5,499 nucleotides of DNA. Source: CAZQAA01 sp964591255. GTDB lineage: Bacteria; Desulfobacterota; DSM-4660; Desulfatiglandales; Desulfatiglandaceae. The translations under genes were made by a program, and so were the position numbers. Shown here one piece after another: positions 1 to 5,499 of this stretch (position 1 is the stretch's first letter; each line of letters starts with the position of its first letter). The stretch is from positions 1 to 5,499 of the forward strand of contig CAZQAA010000194.1 of the NCBI GenBank assembly GCA_964591255.1, read 5' to 3'. The notes below the pieces were generated by a model. The model searched no databases. It was not told the DNA's origin and saw nothing but the letters and a program-made list of their open reading frames with translations.

Positions 1-1
1 G

Positions 2-1222
2 GAAATAAGACTATTATCTAATATCGAAAAACAAAGTGCGAAACTGATAAATATATTTTTTGTAGGCCAGCCGGAGTTTAACGATATATTGCTGGATATA
101 AGGAACAGGGCAATAAGACAAAGGATAACCATTAATTATAATATAGATCCACTCTCAGAAGAGGAAACCAAAAGGTATATACGTCATCGCCTCAAGATTG
201 CCGGTGCCACAAAAAACATCTTTACGTCAAGCGCAATGTACGAAATTTTCCTGTTTTCTAAAGGATATCCACGCCTGACAAATATTATTTGCGATCATGC
301 CCTGCTTTCCGGATATGCCAAAGGGAAAAAGATAATCGACACTGATATCATTAGAGAATGTGCGGGAGAACTCAAAATACCATCCAATACACCACCAGAG
401 AAGCCTACAACAAGAGAACAAGGTGCTGCGAGAAAAAAAGAATCCAATCAGGGCAAGATAATTGGACAGGAGATTGAAGCCGAAACCATAATCGGGGAAA
501 AAACAACACATAGAAAGGGGTTACCTATTTTTTTCTACTTGCTCTTTCCCGTTGTTTTCCTCCTTATAGGCATTGCCGCATACATTTATCATCCTTATCC
601 CATTTGGAAAAGTATCAGGATAGAAACCTTGCCGCTTAAATCCCAAGATCTCACAAAAACAAAGGAAACAATACCAGAGAATGGCCATGTTACCGGCAGA
701 ACCTCAAATGCTTTCTCAAAAAACAGCGGGAATTATGGGGTCAGTGAGCCAAAAGCCTCAGGGCAACAAAATATGGAAACCACGAATATAAGAGATCAGC
801 AAAACATCCCATATTCTCAGCAAGAGTTAGAGACCGGGAACAACAATAAGCCCCAACAACATCGTTTGCCGCCTCTGCCACAGAAATATGTTATATTTTT
901 TGGCTTTAACTCTTTTGAGATCCCAAATGATGCCCTTGTTAATCTTAATAGACTTGCTGAGTTCATGGCCCGAAATCCGGATGTAAGTGCCATAGCAAGA
1001 GGTTATACTGATACGTTGGGCAACATAAGTTACAATAAAATGCTTGCGGAATTCAGAGCGGATATTGTAAAAGGTTATCTTGTTGCCAAGGGCATAAATC
1101 CCACAAGGATCCGGACATATGGCATGGGGCCAGATTACGTAAAAAACGACACTACCACAATAAACAACTCATCAAAACGGAGAGTGGAAATTGAAATAAT
1201 TAAAACAGGCAAAGAATCATAG
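2..1222 (+). CDS. ExeA/GspA-like AAA+ ATPase fused to a C-terminal OmpA-like peptidoglycan-binding domain (5' end outside window)
   Basis: The reading frame is open from the first codon of the window (position 2), so the gene begins upstream. A TTG at 89 lies inside the AAA+ domain and is not the start. Visible in order: the end of an ExeA-type AAA+ domain, with the sensor-like FVGQPEF (about 59-79), RQRITI, the PLSEEETKRYIRHRLKIAG lid segment and the sensor-2 motif GYPRL (about 263-277); one hydrophobic segment (about 521-592); a Gln/Asn/Ser/Pro-rich linker of about 95 residues; and an OmpA-like domain (about 884-1201). The OmpA domain has GYTDTLG (1001-1021), SYNKMLAEFRAD and terminal RRVEIEI. 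Asp (1010-1012) and Arg (1055-1057) match the pair that binds diaminopimelate in OmpA-family proteins. Walker A and B lie off the window. In ExeA of Aeromonas the cytoplasmic ATPase is joined through the membrane to a peptidoglycan-binding domain and helps assemble the type II secretin. Here an OmpA module takes that place. The actual partner is unknown. The aminotransferase follows 49 bases downstream. Confidence 0.9.
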   Translation, partial: EIRLLSNIEKQSAKLINIFFVGQPEFNDILLDIRNRAIRQRITINYNIDPLSEEETKRYIRHRLKIAGATKNIFTSSAMYEIFLFSKGYPRLTNIICDHALLSGYAKGKKIIDTDIIRECAGELKIPSNTPPEKPTTREQGAARKKESNQGKIIGQEIEAETIIGEKTTHRKGLPIFFYLLFPVVFLLIGIAAYIYHPYPIWKSIRIETLPLKSQDLTKTKETIPENGHVTGRTSNAFSKNSGNYGVSEPKASGQQNMETTNIRDQQNIPYSQQELETGNNNKPQQHRLPPLPQKYVIFFGFNSFEIPNDALVNLNRLAEFMARNPDVSAIARGYTDTLGNISYNKMLAEFRADIVKGYLVAKGINPTRIRTYGMGPDYVKNDTTTINNSSKRRVEIEIIKTGKES

Positions 1223-1257
1223 TATTATATACCAATGATTCGAAATAGATAATATGC

Positions 1258-1263
1258 GGAGAG
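1258..1263 (+). promoter_or_regulatory. Ribosome binding site deciding the aminotransferase start
   Basis: GGAGAG lies 8 bases upstream of the ATG at 1272, which is ideal Shine-Dalgarno spacing. An in-frame ATG six codons earlier (1254) overlaps this site and has no purine-rich motif before it. The start at 1272 is therefore preferred. Confidence 0.7.
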
Positions 1264-1271
1264 TATATCAA

Positions 1272-2582
1272 ATGAACCCGATTGCAAAAGAACTGAATGA
1301 AATAATCGAAAATGGGAACCCACACATTTATGAAATGCTGTCTGGAGCAGGGAAAAAGCTCTTCTTTCCAAAGGGCATCCTTTCCCAGAGCGCCGAGGCC
1401 AAAGAAAAGGCGTATAAATTTAACGCTACCATCGGTATGGCCACGGAACAAGGAAGGACCATGTGTCTTCCTTCCATCATGACAATGCTAAAAGGCCTTA
1501 AACCCGAAGAAGCACTCACCTATGCGCCTTCATTTGGTATCATGCCTCTGCGTAAGGTATGGAAAGAAGCTCTTTTTGAAAAAAACCCGTCATTAAAGGG
1601 AAAAAATATCAGCCTCCCTGTGGTCACTAATGCCATAACTCATGGTCTGAGCGTAGTCTCTGACATGTGGGTCGATCCAGGTGATATTATAATACTCCCT
1701 GACAAGATGTGGGGAAATTACAACCTGATATTTGCAGTTCGACGGGACGCTCAGATTATTCAATATTCATTGTTTAACGAGCATGGAAACTTCAATCTTG
1801 AAGCATTCAAAAGTTGTGTGCAATCGCAGGCCAAGGCCAGGAAAAAACTCATAGTCATCTTAAACTTTCCCAACAACCCAACCGGTTACACTGTCAGTCC
1901 TCAAGAAGCCGACGGAATTGTAGGGATTCTGAGTGATTTAGCTCAACAGGGCACAAATATTATTGCAGTCACGGATGATGCATATTTTGGCCTTTTCTAT
2001 GAGCAAGACGCACTTAAAGAATCTATTTTTTCCAGACTAACAGGAATTCATCAGAGGGTACTTGCCATCAAATTAGACGGTGCTACCAAAGAGGACTTTG
2101 TCTGGGGCCTAAGGGTCGGTTTTATTACCTACGGGGCAAAACTGGAGGAGTCCTCCACATTAGTATATGAATCCCTGGAAAAAAAGACGGCTGGTGCCGT
2201 GAGAGGCTCCATATCCAACGCATCTCATCTGAGCCAGGAGATTGTACTCAAGGCCGTAAATTCAGACAGCTATTCTAAAGAGAAAGAGCAAAAATTTCAT
2301 ATTATGCAAGAGCGGGCCTTAGAGGTCAAAAGGGTCCTTTCTGATCCAAAATATAAAGATGCCTGGGAGGTATATCCATTTAATTCAGGCTATTTTATGT
2401 GTTTAAAATTAAAAAATGTAGAGGCGGAACCGCTTAGGATACATCTCCTGGAAAAATATGGTATTGGCCTAATATCCCTTGGAAAAAGTGACCTCAGGGT
2501 GGCATTCTCATGCATCGAAAAAAGCGATGTTCAGGAGCTTTTTGATAGGGTGCTTGATGGAATAAAGGACTTGGAAAAATAG
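1272..2582 (+). CDS. Class I/II (fold type I) PLP-dependent aminotransferase
   Basis: A 436-residue cytoplasmic enzyme of the aspartate aminotransferase superfamily, expected to transfer an amino group between an amino acid and a 2-oxoacid using pyridoxal phosphate. Family landmarks are all present: the NNPTG loop (residues 201-205), where Asn contacts PLP; DDAYFGL (235-241), with Asp235 for the pyridine nitrogen and Tyr238; the likely Schiff-base Lys273 in DGATKED, followed by GLRVGF (279-284); and Arg409 in LRVAFS, at the position of the substrate alpha-carboxylate arginine. The full length and intact motifs indicate an active enzyme. The lysine context (GATKED) differs from the usual S-x-S-K form, and the N-terminal 60 residues are not those of a well-known biosynthetic subgroup that I can name, so the substrate is not assigned. 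The start at 1272 is chosen from the Shine-Dalgarno site; 1254 would add six residues. No promoter is obvious in the 49-base gap, so it is probably co-transcribed with the gene upstream. It ends 25 bases from the stop of the opposing transferase gene. Confidence 0.9.
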   Translation: MNPIAKELNEIIENGNPHIYEMLSGAGKKLFFPKGILSQSAEAKEKAYKFNATIGMATEQGRTMCLPSIMTMLKGLKPEEALTYAPSFGIMPLRKVWKEALFEKNPSLKGKNISLPVVTNAITHGLSVVSDMWVDPGDIIILPDKMWGNYNLIFAVRRDAQIIQYSLFNEHGNFNLEAFKSCVQSQAKARKKLIVILNFPNNPTGYTVSPQEADGIVGILSDLAQQGTNIIAVTDDAYFGLFYEQDALKESIFSRLTGIHQRVLAIKLDGATKEDFVWGLRVGFITYGAKLEESSTLVYESLEKKTAGAVRGSISNASHLSQEIVLKAVNSDSYSKEKEQKFHIMQERALEVKRVLSDPKYKDAWEVYPFNSGYFMCLKLKNVEAEPLRIHLLEKYGIGLISLGKSDLRVAFSCIEKSDVQELFDRVLDGIKDLEK

Positions 2583-2597
2583 CCAACAGGCAGGCTG
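2575..2597 (-). terminator. Weak candidate intrinsic terminator of the glycosylphosphotransferase gene
   Basis: Read on the minus strand just past the transferase stop, AGCC, an 8-base loop and GGCT (2596 down to 2581) are followed by ATTTTT. The stem has only four pairs, so termination would be weak. It overlaps the last codons of the convergent aminotransferase gene. No comparable T-tract hairpin is seen for the plus strand. Confidence 0.25.
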
Positions 2598-2607
2598 CAT
2601 ACGGTCT

Positions 2608-4044
2608 CTATCTACCATGGGCCGAAAAAACCGCAGGGATTGTCATGGCAAGCAATTTAAAATCTAGCCATAAAGACCAATCGTTAATATAGTCCAAATC
2701 CATCTCCATCCATTTTTTGAAAGGAATGTCATTTCTGCGGGACTGGATCTGCCAAATACAGGTAAGACCGGGTTTCATAGAAAGCCTCTTTCTCTGCCAT
2801 ATCTCATATTGCTCTACTTCAGCAGGCAGAGGAGGACGGGGCCCTACCAGACTCATCTGTCCCATTAGGACATTAAACAGTTGTGGAAGCTCGTCCAGTC
2901 CTGTCTTTCTCAAAAATTTACCCACATATGGAATTACGCGTGGATCATTCTTCATCTTGAAGACCGGGCCATCAGCTTCATTAGAAGCCAATATATGAGG
3001 CAGCATTTTTTCTGCTTCGTGCTTCATGGTTCGAAATTTATACAATGTGAACTTTTTTCCGTAAAGTCCGCACCGAACCTGTCTGTATAAGGCCGGCCCT
3101 TTTGAAAAGGTCCTGATGGCAATGGGAATTATCAGAAAAAGGGGAGAAGTGACCACCAAGAGGATAAACGCCCCTGTTATATCAATGATATTCTTGATGA
3201 CCAGTGTATCACGTTTCATAATGTTACTGGTAAGTATAAAGGCGGGTTCTGCAAAAAATTGTTCTATTTCCATGACATATCTGTATGGTTTTGCAGACAA
3301 GAATTTTCGTACATACCAGCTTGGAATAATACGGGTAGTAATACCGAATGTCCTGATCAATGAAAGATAATGTTCCGAGTTCTTGATACTGTTTAATGGC
3401 ATTGCTATTATTACTTCATCAATTGTCTGCTCCATGAATATTTTGTCCATGTCTCCCAGGATGCCTATCACCTTGACATTAGGAGCAACTTTCCGGCCTA
3501 TATATTTTTTATCTGTCTCCAGGCATCCCACAATCTTCCAGCCAGTATTATGAGATATGAGGTTGACAACCTCCTTTGCGGTCTTTTTACTCCCTATAAT
3601 TAGCAAATTACGAATATGGTATGGGTTCTTTCTTCTTGAAGATATAATACAAAAGACTATCCACCTGCTAAACAGCAACAGCAGTAAATCAAGGAGGAAA
3701 AAAATGCCCGTTAGCAACCGGCTGAATTTTTCTATCTTAAATATAAAAAGAAAGGTAATAAGGAGAACAACAGTTATTAAAAGGGCCCGAAACAGATCAT
3801 AAAATATCTGCTTAGTGATAGTTCTGCCATAGTGTTTATACAAGTCTAATATACTTGAGACCAAATACCATACAATAATGACTAACAGGAATACCGTATG
3901 GTAATCTACAGAAGAGACAAGCCCTTTTAAAAATTGGGAGGAAAAATTTTCCCTGATGTAAAAAGCGCAAAAAAATGCAACAGATGTAATACCCAGGTCA
4001 AGGAGCTTTAAGAGCAGTCGTACATAATCTCTTTCACTTGTCAT
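2608..4044 (-). CDS. Polyprenyl glycosylphosphotransferase (WcaJ/WbaP-like priming sugar transferase)
   Basis: A 478-residue inner-membrane enzyme of the usual length for its family. It is expected to transfer a sugar-1-phosphate from a nucleotide sugar to undecaprenyl phosphate, the first step of exopolysaccharide, capsule or O-antigen repeat-unit assembly. Order: four hydrophobic segments (about residues 12-30, 49-67, 84-102, 111-133); a Rossmann-like CoA-binding-type domain beginning LLIIGSKKTAKEV (147-159) and running to about 245; then the catalytic bacterial sugar transferase domain (about 277-470). That domain has a hydrophobic helix with a Ser300-Pro301 break as in the re-entrant helix of PglC, YKFRTM (335-340), NDPRV (366-370), the catalytic Asp384-Glu385 in LDELPQL, LVGPRP (399-404) and KPGLTCIWQ (424-432). 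The sugar (glucose, galactose or other) cannot be read from the sequence. The ATG at 4044 has no good Shine-Dalgarno site (AGG is about 15 bases away), but no other start fits the first membrane helix as well. It is divergent from the ExeA-like gene at 4198 and convergent with the aminotransferase. Confidence 0.95.
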   Translation of the reverse strand: MTSERDYVRLLLKLLDLGITSVAFFCAFYIRENFSSQFLKGLVSSVDYHTVFLLVIIVWYLVSSILDLYKHYGRTITKQIFYDLFRALLITVVLLITFLFIFKIEKFSRLLTGIFFLLDLLLLLFSRWIVFCIISSRRKNPYHIRNLLIIGSKKTAKEVVNLISHNTGWKIVGCLETDKKYIGRKVAPNVKVIGILGDMDKIFMEQTIDEVIIAMPLNSIKNSEHYLSLIRTFGITTRIIPSWYVRKFLSAKPYRYVMEIEQFFAEPAFILTSNIMKRDTLVIKNIIDITGAFILLVVTSPLFLIIPIAIRTFSKGPALYRQVRCGLYGKKFTLYKFRTMKHEAEKMLPHILASNEADGPVFKMKNDPRVIPYVGKFLRKTGLDELPQLFNVLMGQMSLVGPRPPLPAEVEQYEIWQRKRLSMKPGLTCIWQIQSRRNDIPFKKWMEMDLDYINDWSLWLDFKLLAMTIPAVFSAHGR

Positions 4045-4074
4045 ATTTATATTTGATTGCCTAATATTTTTGTG

Positions 4075-4101
4075 TTATTAGCATAGCAATACCCATGCCA
4101 A
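4075..4101 (-). promoter_or_regulatory. Alternative promoter for the glycosylphosphotransferase gene
   Basis: On the minus strand, TTGGCA (4101-4096, 5/6 to the -35 consensus) and the extended -10-like TGCTAATAA, with its hexamer at 4080-4075, are separated by 15 bases. The spacing is short, but the position about 30 bases upstream of the ATG is suitable. It competes with the candidate farther upstream. Confidence 0.2.
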
Positions 4102-4140
4102 TATAACTTACCAAAATCAACTAAACATAGACAGAAATAT

Positions 4141-4169
4141 ATTCAAGGTGTTTCATGCTGAAGTGTCAA
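4141..4169 (-). promoter_or_regulatory. Candidate sigma70-type promoter for the glycosylphosphotransferase gene
   Basis: On the minus strand a perfect -35 TTGACA (4169-4164) is followed after 17 bases by TTGAAT (4146-4141), a 4/6 match to the -10 consensus. It would leave a leader of about 90 bases before the ATG at 4044. Chance occurrence in AT-rich DNA is quite possible. Confidence 0.35.
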
Positions 4170-4189
4170 TCTCTTTCACACCTCAAAGA
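4146..4189. repeat. Nested small inverted repeats upstream of the second ExeA-like gene
   Basis: AGGTGT (4146-4151) is matched by its inverse ACACCT (4178-4183). Between them lies TTCA-tgc-TGAA (4152-4162), and overlapping the right arm is TCTTT (4172-4176) with AAAGA (4185-4189). The cluster overlaps the best minus-strand -35 box and ends 8 bases before the ATG at 4198. It could be an operator or a leader hairpin; each arm is short enough to be chance. Confidence 0.25.
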
Positions 4190-4197
4190 CTTATATC

Positions 4198-5499
4198 ATG
4201 TATAAAGAGCACTTCGGATTTGCAAAAAGACCATTTGAAAACACGCCTGATCCGTCATTCCTGTTTTTATCGGCCTCTCACAGAGAGGTCCTGGCATCTC
4301 TGATATACGGTATTAATTCAGCAAAAGGCTTTATCTTGATCTCCGGAGACGTGGGCACCGGAAAAACAACCCTTGTCCAGGCCCTCTTAAAGCAAATCAA
4401 TCCATCGTATCTGACATTAAACATCATTAATCCCAAATTGGTTTTTAGCGATTTAATGACATTACTGGCAAAAAAACTGGGTATCCAGTCTGGGACGAAA
4501 AATCCCTTAGAGATCTTAGATGATATCCAAAAACGGCTAAAGGAAATAGACATGAGGGGCCAACGAACAATATTGATCATTGACGAGGCCCATCTTCTAT
4601 CCGAGCAAGCCTTGGAAGATATCAGGCTCCTGTCTAATATTGAAAGCCATGACAGGAAACTTATCCAAATTGTGCTTGTTGCCCAAAGTGAAATCCACAA
4701 CATACTTCAAATGGAGTCTGTCAGGCCACTTAAACAACGTATAATGATAAACCGGATTCTGACTCCCCTAAATAAAAAGGATACTTGGTCATATATAGCA
4801 CATCGTCTGATGATAGCTGGTAGCGACTCGCAAATTTTCAATAAAAAGGCCTTGTATCTAATCTGGAAAAGGAGTCAAGGAATCCCGAGGCTTATCAATC
4901 ACATTTGTGATAATGCACTGCTTATTGGGTATTCATTGAAGGCGAACACGATTGGTCCTGATATAATCAAAGAGGTTATCGATGATATGGATGCAGGCTA
5001 TCCTGATAACGCAGAGACCTCCAAGTTATCCATTAAAACAGCATGGTTTGGATTAGCTATTTTGGCCATTTTTTTGATCATAGGTGGTTATGTCTCAATT
5101 AAATGCCTTCAAGATAAAAGACCAAGCATGCAAATATGCTATCCAATAAGTAAGGGAAACTCAATAAAACGAGATGCTATGCCGATATATGATTCAATGA
5201 TAGGAAAAGATACTCTCCAAGGAACAAAAACAGAGTCTGCCCATTCTGCTCCGGCATATACAAAAAAATGGCCGGGTCAAGGGATATCACGCGATAACCC
5301 CATAACAACAGATCATAGTCAGGGCAAAATAATATCAGTTTGGACAAATGATGTTTATCTCCCTGCCGGCAGTCACTTCATAAGCATATGTCCCCAGGAA
5401 GGAACTGCTGCATTATGGAAGGGAAACGAGAGCGCTATTCCTGAACTTAAAGAACAAATAAAATATGATTGGCCTTTTAGTGAAGGACTATATGTTATG
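4198..5499 (+). CDS. ExeA/GspA-like AAA+ ATPase with transmembrane helix and uncharacterised C-terminal region (3' end outside window)
   Basis: 434 codons are visible and the frame stays open to the window end. The start MYKEHFGF followed by RPFENTPDPSFLFLS (11-25) is the classic N-terminus of ExeA-family ATPases, so ATG 4198 is right although its Shine-Dalgarno site is poor. Walker A is GDVGTGKTT (50-58) and Walker B is ILIIDEAH (125-132). The sensor-like segment reads VLVAQSEI (159-166), where the family usually has GQPEL. RPLKQRI (176-182) and the lid motif GIPRLIN (228-234) follow. A single hydrophobic helix spans about 281-301, with positive residues on both sides; family precedent puts the ATPase in the cytoplasm and the tail in the periplasm. 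The tail has a polar linker (about 302-380), then a more structured-looking stretch starting GKIISVWTNDVYLPAG, which I cannot assign. By eye it shares roughly 40% identity with the ATPase part of the gene at 2-1222, so the two are paralogues. The role is probably ATP-driven assembly or regulation of an envelope export system, given the divergent sugar transferase next to it. Confidence 0.92.
   Translation, partial: MYKEHFGFAKRPFENTPDPSFLFLSASHREVLASLIYGINSAKGFILISGDVGTGKTTLVQALLKQINPSYLTLNIINPKLVFSDLMTLLAKKLGIQSGTKNPLEILDDIQKRLKEIDMRGQRTILIIDEAHLLSEQALEDIRLLSNIESHDRKLIQIVLVAQSEIHNILQMESVRPLKQRIMINRILTPLNKKDTWSYIAHRLMIAGSDSQIFNKKALYLIWKRSQGIPRLINHICDNALLIGYSLKANTIGPDIIKEVIDDMDAGYPDNAETSKLSIKTAWFGLAILAIFLIIGGYVSIKCLQDKRPSMQICYPISKGNSIKRDAMPIYDSMIGKDTLQGTKTESAHSAPAYTKKWPGQGISRDNPITTDHSQGKIISVWTNDVYLPAGSHFISICPQEGTAALWKGNESAIPELKEQIKYDWPFSEGLYVM

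Larger units (their letters stand above)
4045..4197. promoter_or_regulatory. Divergent intergenic control region
   Basis: This 153-base AT-rich spacer separates two divergently read genes, so it should hold promoters for both. No ORF or RNA gene is evident in it. It contains candidate promoter elements for the transferase and a small cluster of inverted repeats near the ATPase start; the individual elements are listed separately. For the plus-strand gene the best -35/-10 pair I see is TTGATT (4053-4058), 17 bases, then TATTAG (4076-4081), which is only a 4/6 match at each box. Confidence 0.5.

Noticed and set aside
227..511. 94-codon minus-strand open frame
   Set aside because: It is antisense to the conserved AAA+ lid and linker of the first gene; its Cys/Trp/Phe-rich composition is typical of a shadow frame.
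89..1222. TTG at 89 as the true start of the first ATPase gene
   Set aside because: The frame is open back to position 2 and the upstream residues (LLSNIE, FVGQPEF) are conserved AAA+ sequence shared with the paralogue, so the gene starts outside the window.
1223..1271. Terminator or promoter between the first ATPase and the aminotransferase
   Set aside because: No stable hairpin with a T-tract and no convincing -35/-10 pair is present in these 49 bases.
2717..3802. Several plus-strand open frames of 69-93 codons
   Set aside because: All lie antisense to the glycosylphosphotransferase, whose motifs account for this sequence throughout.
4278..4703. 141-codon open frame on the minus strand
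   Set aside because: It lies wholly within the Walker A/B-bearing coding region of the plus-strand ATPase and shows no recognisable protein features.
1..5499. CRISPR array, tRNA, insertion sequence or attachment site
   Set aside because: No regularly spaced repeats, cloverleaf-like segments, transposase motifs or flanking terminal repeats were seen on either strand.

Overview
The window is AT-rich bacterial DNA with four protein-coding genes, two of them cut by the window edges. Most of it codes: the largest gap is 153 bases (4045-4197). The architectures are typical of a Gram-negative (diderm) bacterium: ExeA/GspA-type AAA+ ATPases with a transmembrane anchor, an OmpA-type peptidoglycan-binding domain, and a WcaJ/WbaP-like sugar-phosphate transferase. 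The style and base composition would suit a Desulfobacterota-like lineage or another deep-branching environmental group. That placement is a guess, because the window holds no rRNA or other taxonomic marker.

Layout. Positions 2-1222 (+) hold the C-terminal part of an ExeA-like AAA+ ATPase, followed by a membrane helix, a long polar linker and a complete OmpA-like domain. After a 49-base gap comes a fold-type-I PLP-dependent aminotransferase (1272-2582, +), probably in the same transcript. Facing it, with 25 bases between the stop codons, is a polyprenyl glycosylphosphotransferase (2608-4044, -), the enzyme type that starts lipid-linked exopolysaccharide or O-antigen repeat units. Across a 153-base divergent spacer, a second ExeA-like ATPase starts at 4198 (+). 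It has a full AAA+ domain and one membrane helix, then an unclassified, presumably periplasmic, C-terminal region that runs off the window at 5499.

How the parts may fit together. The transferase indicates an envelope or extracellular polysaccharide locus. ExeA-like ATPases with cell-wall-binding tails are known from type II secretion (ExeA/GspA) and, as relatives, from exopolysaccharide and exosortase-associated loci. The simplest reading is a cell-surface polysaccharide or export locus. In it, two paralogous ATPases couple cytoplasmic ATP hydrolysis to periplasmic or peptidoglycan contacts, one through an OmpA domain and one through a different tail. The aminotransferase could supply an amino acid or be unrelated. 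Nothing in the window proves a shared pathway. The most distinctive feature is the pair of ATPase paralogues with different periplasmic modules on either side of a priming sugar transferase.
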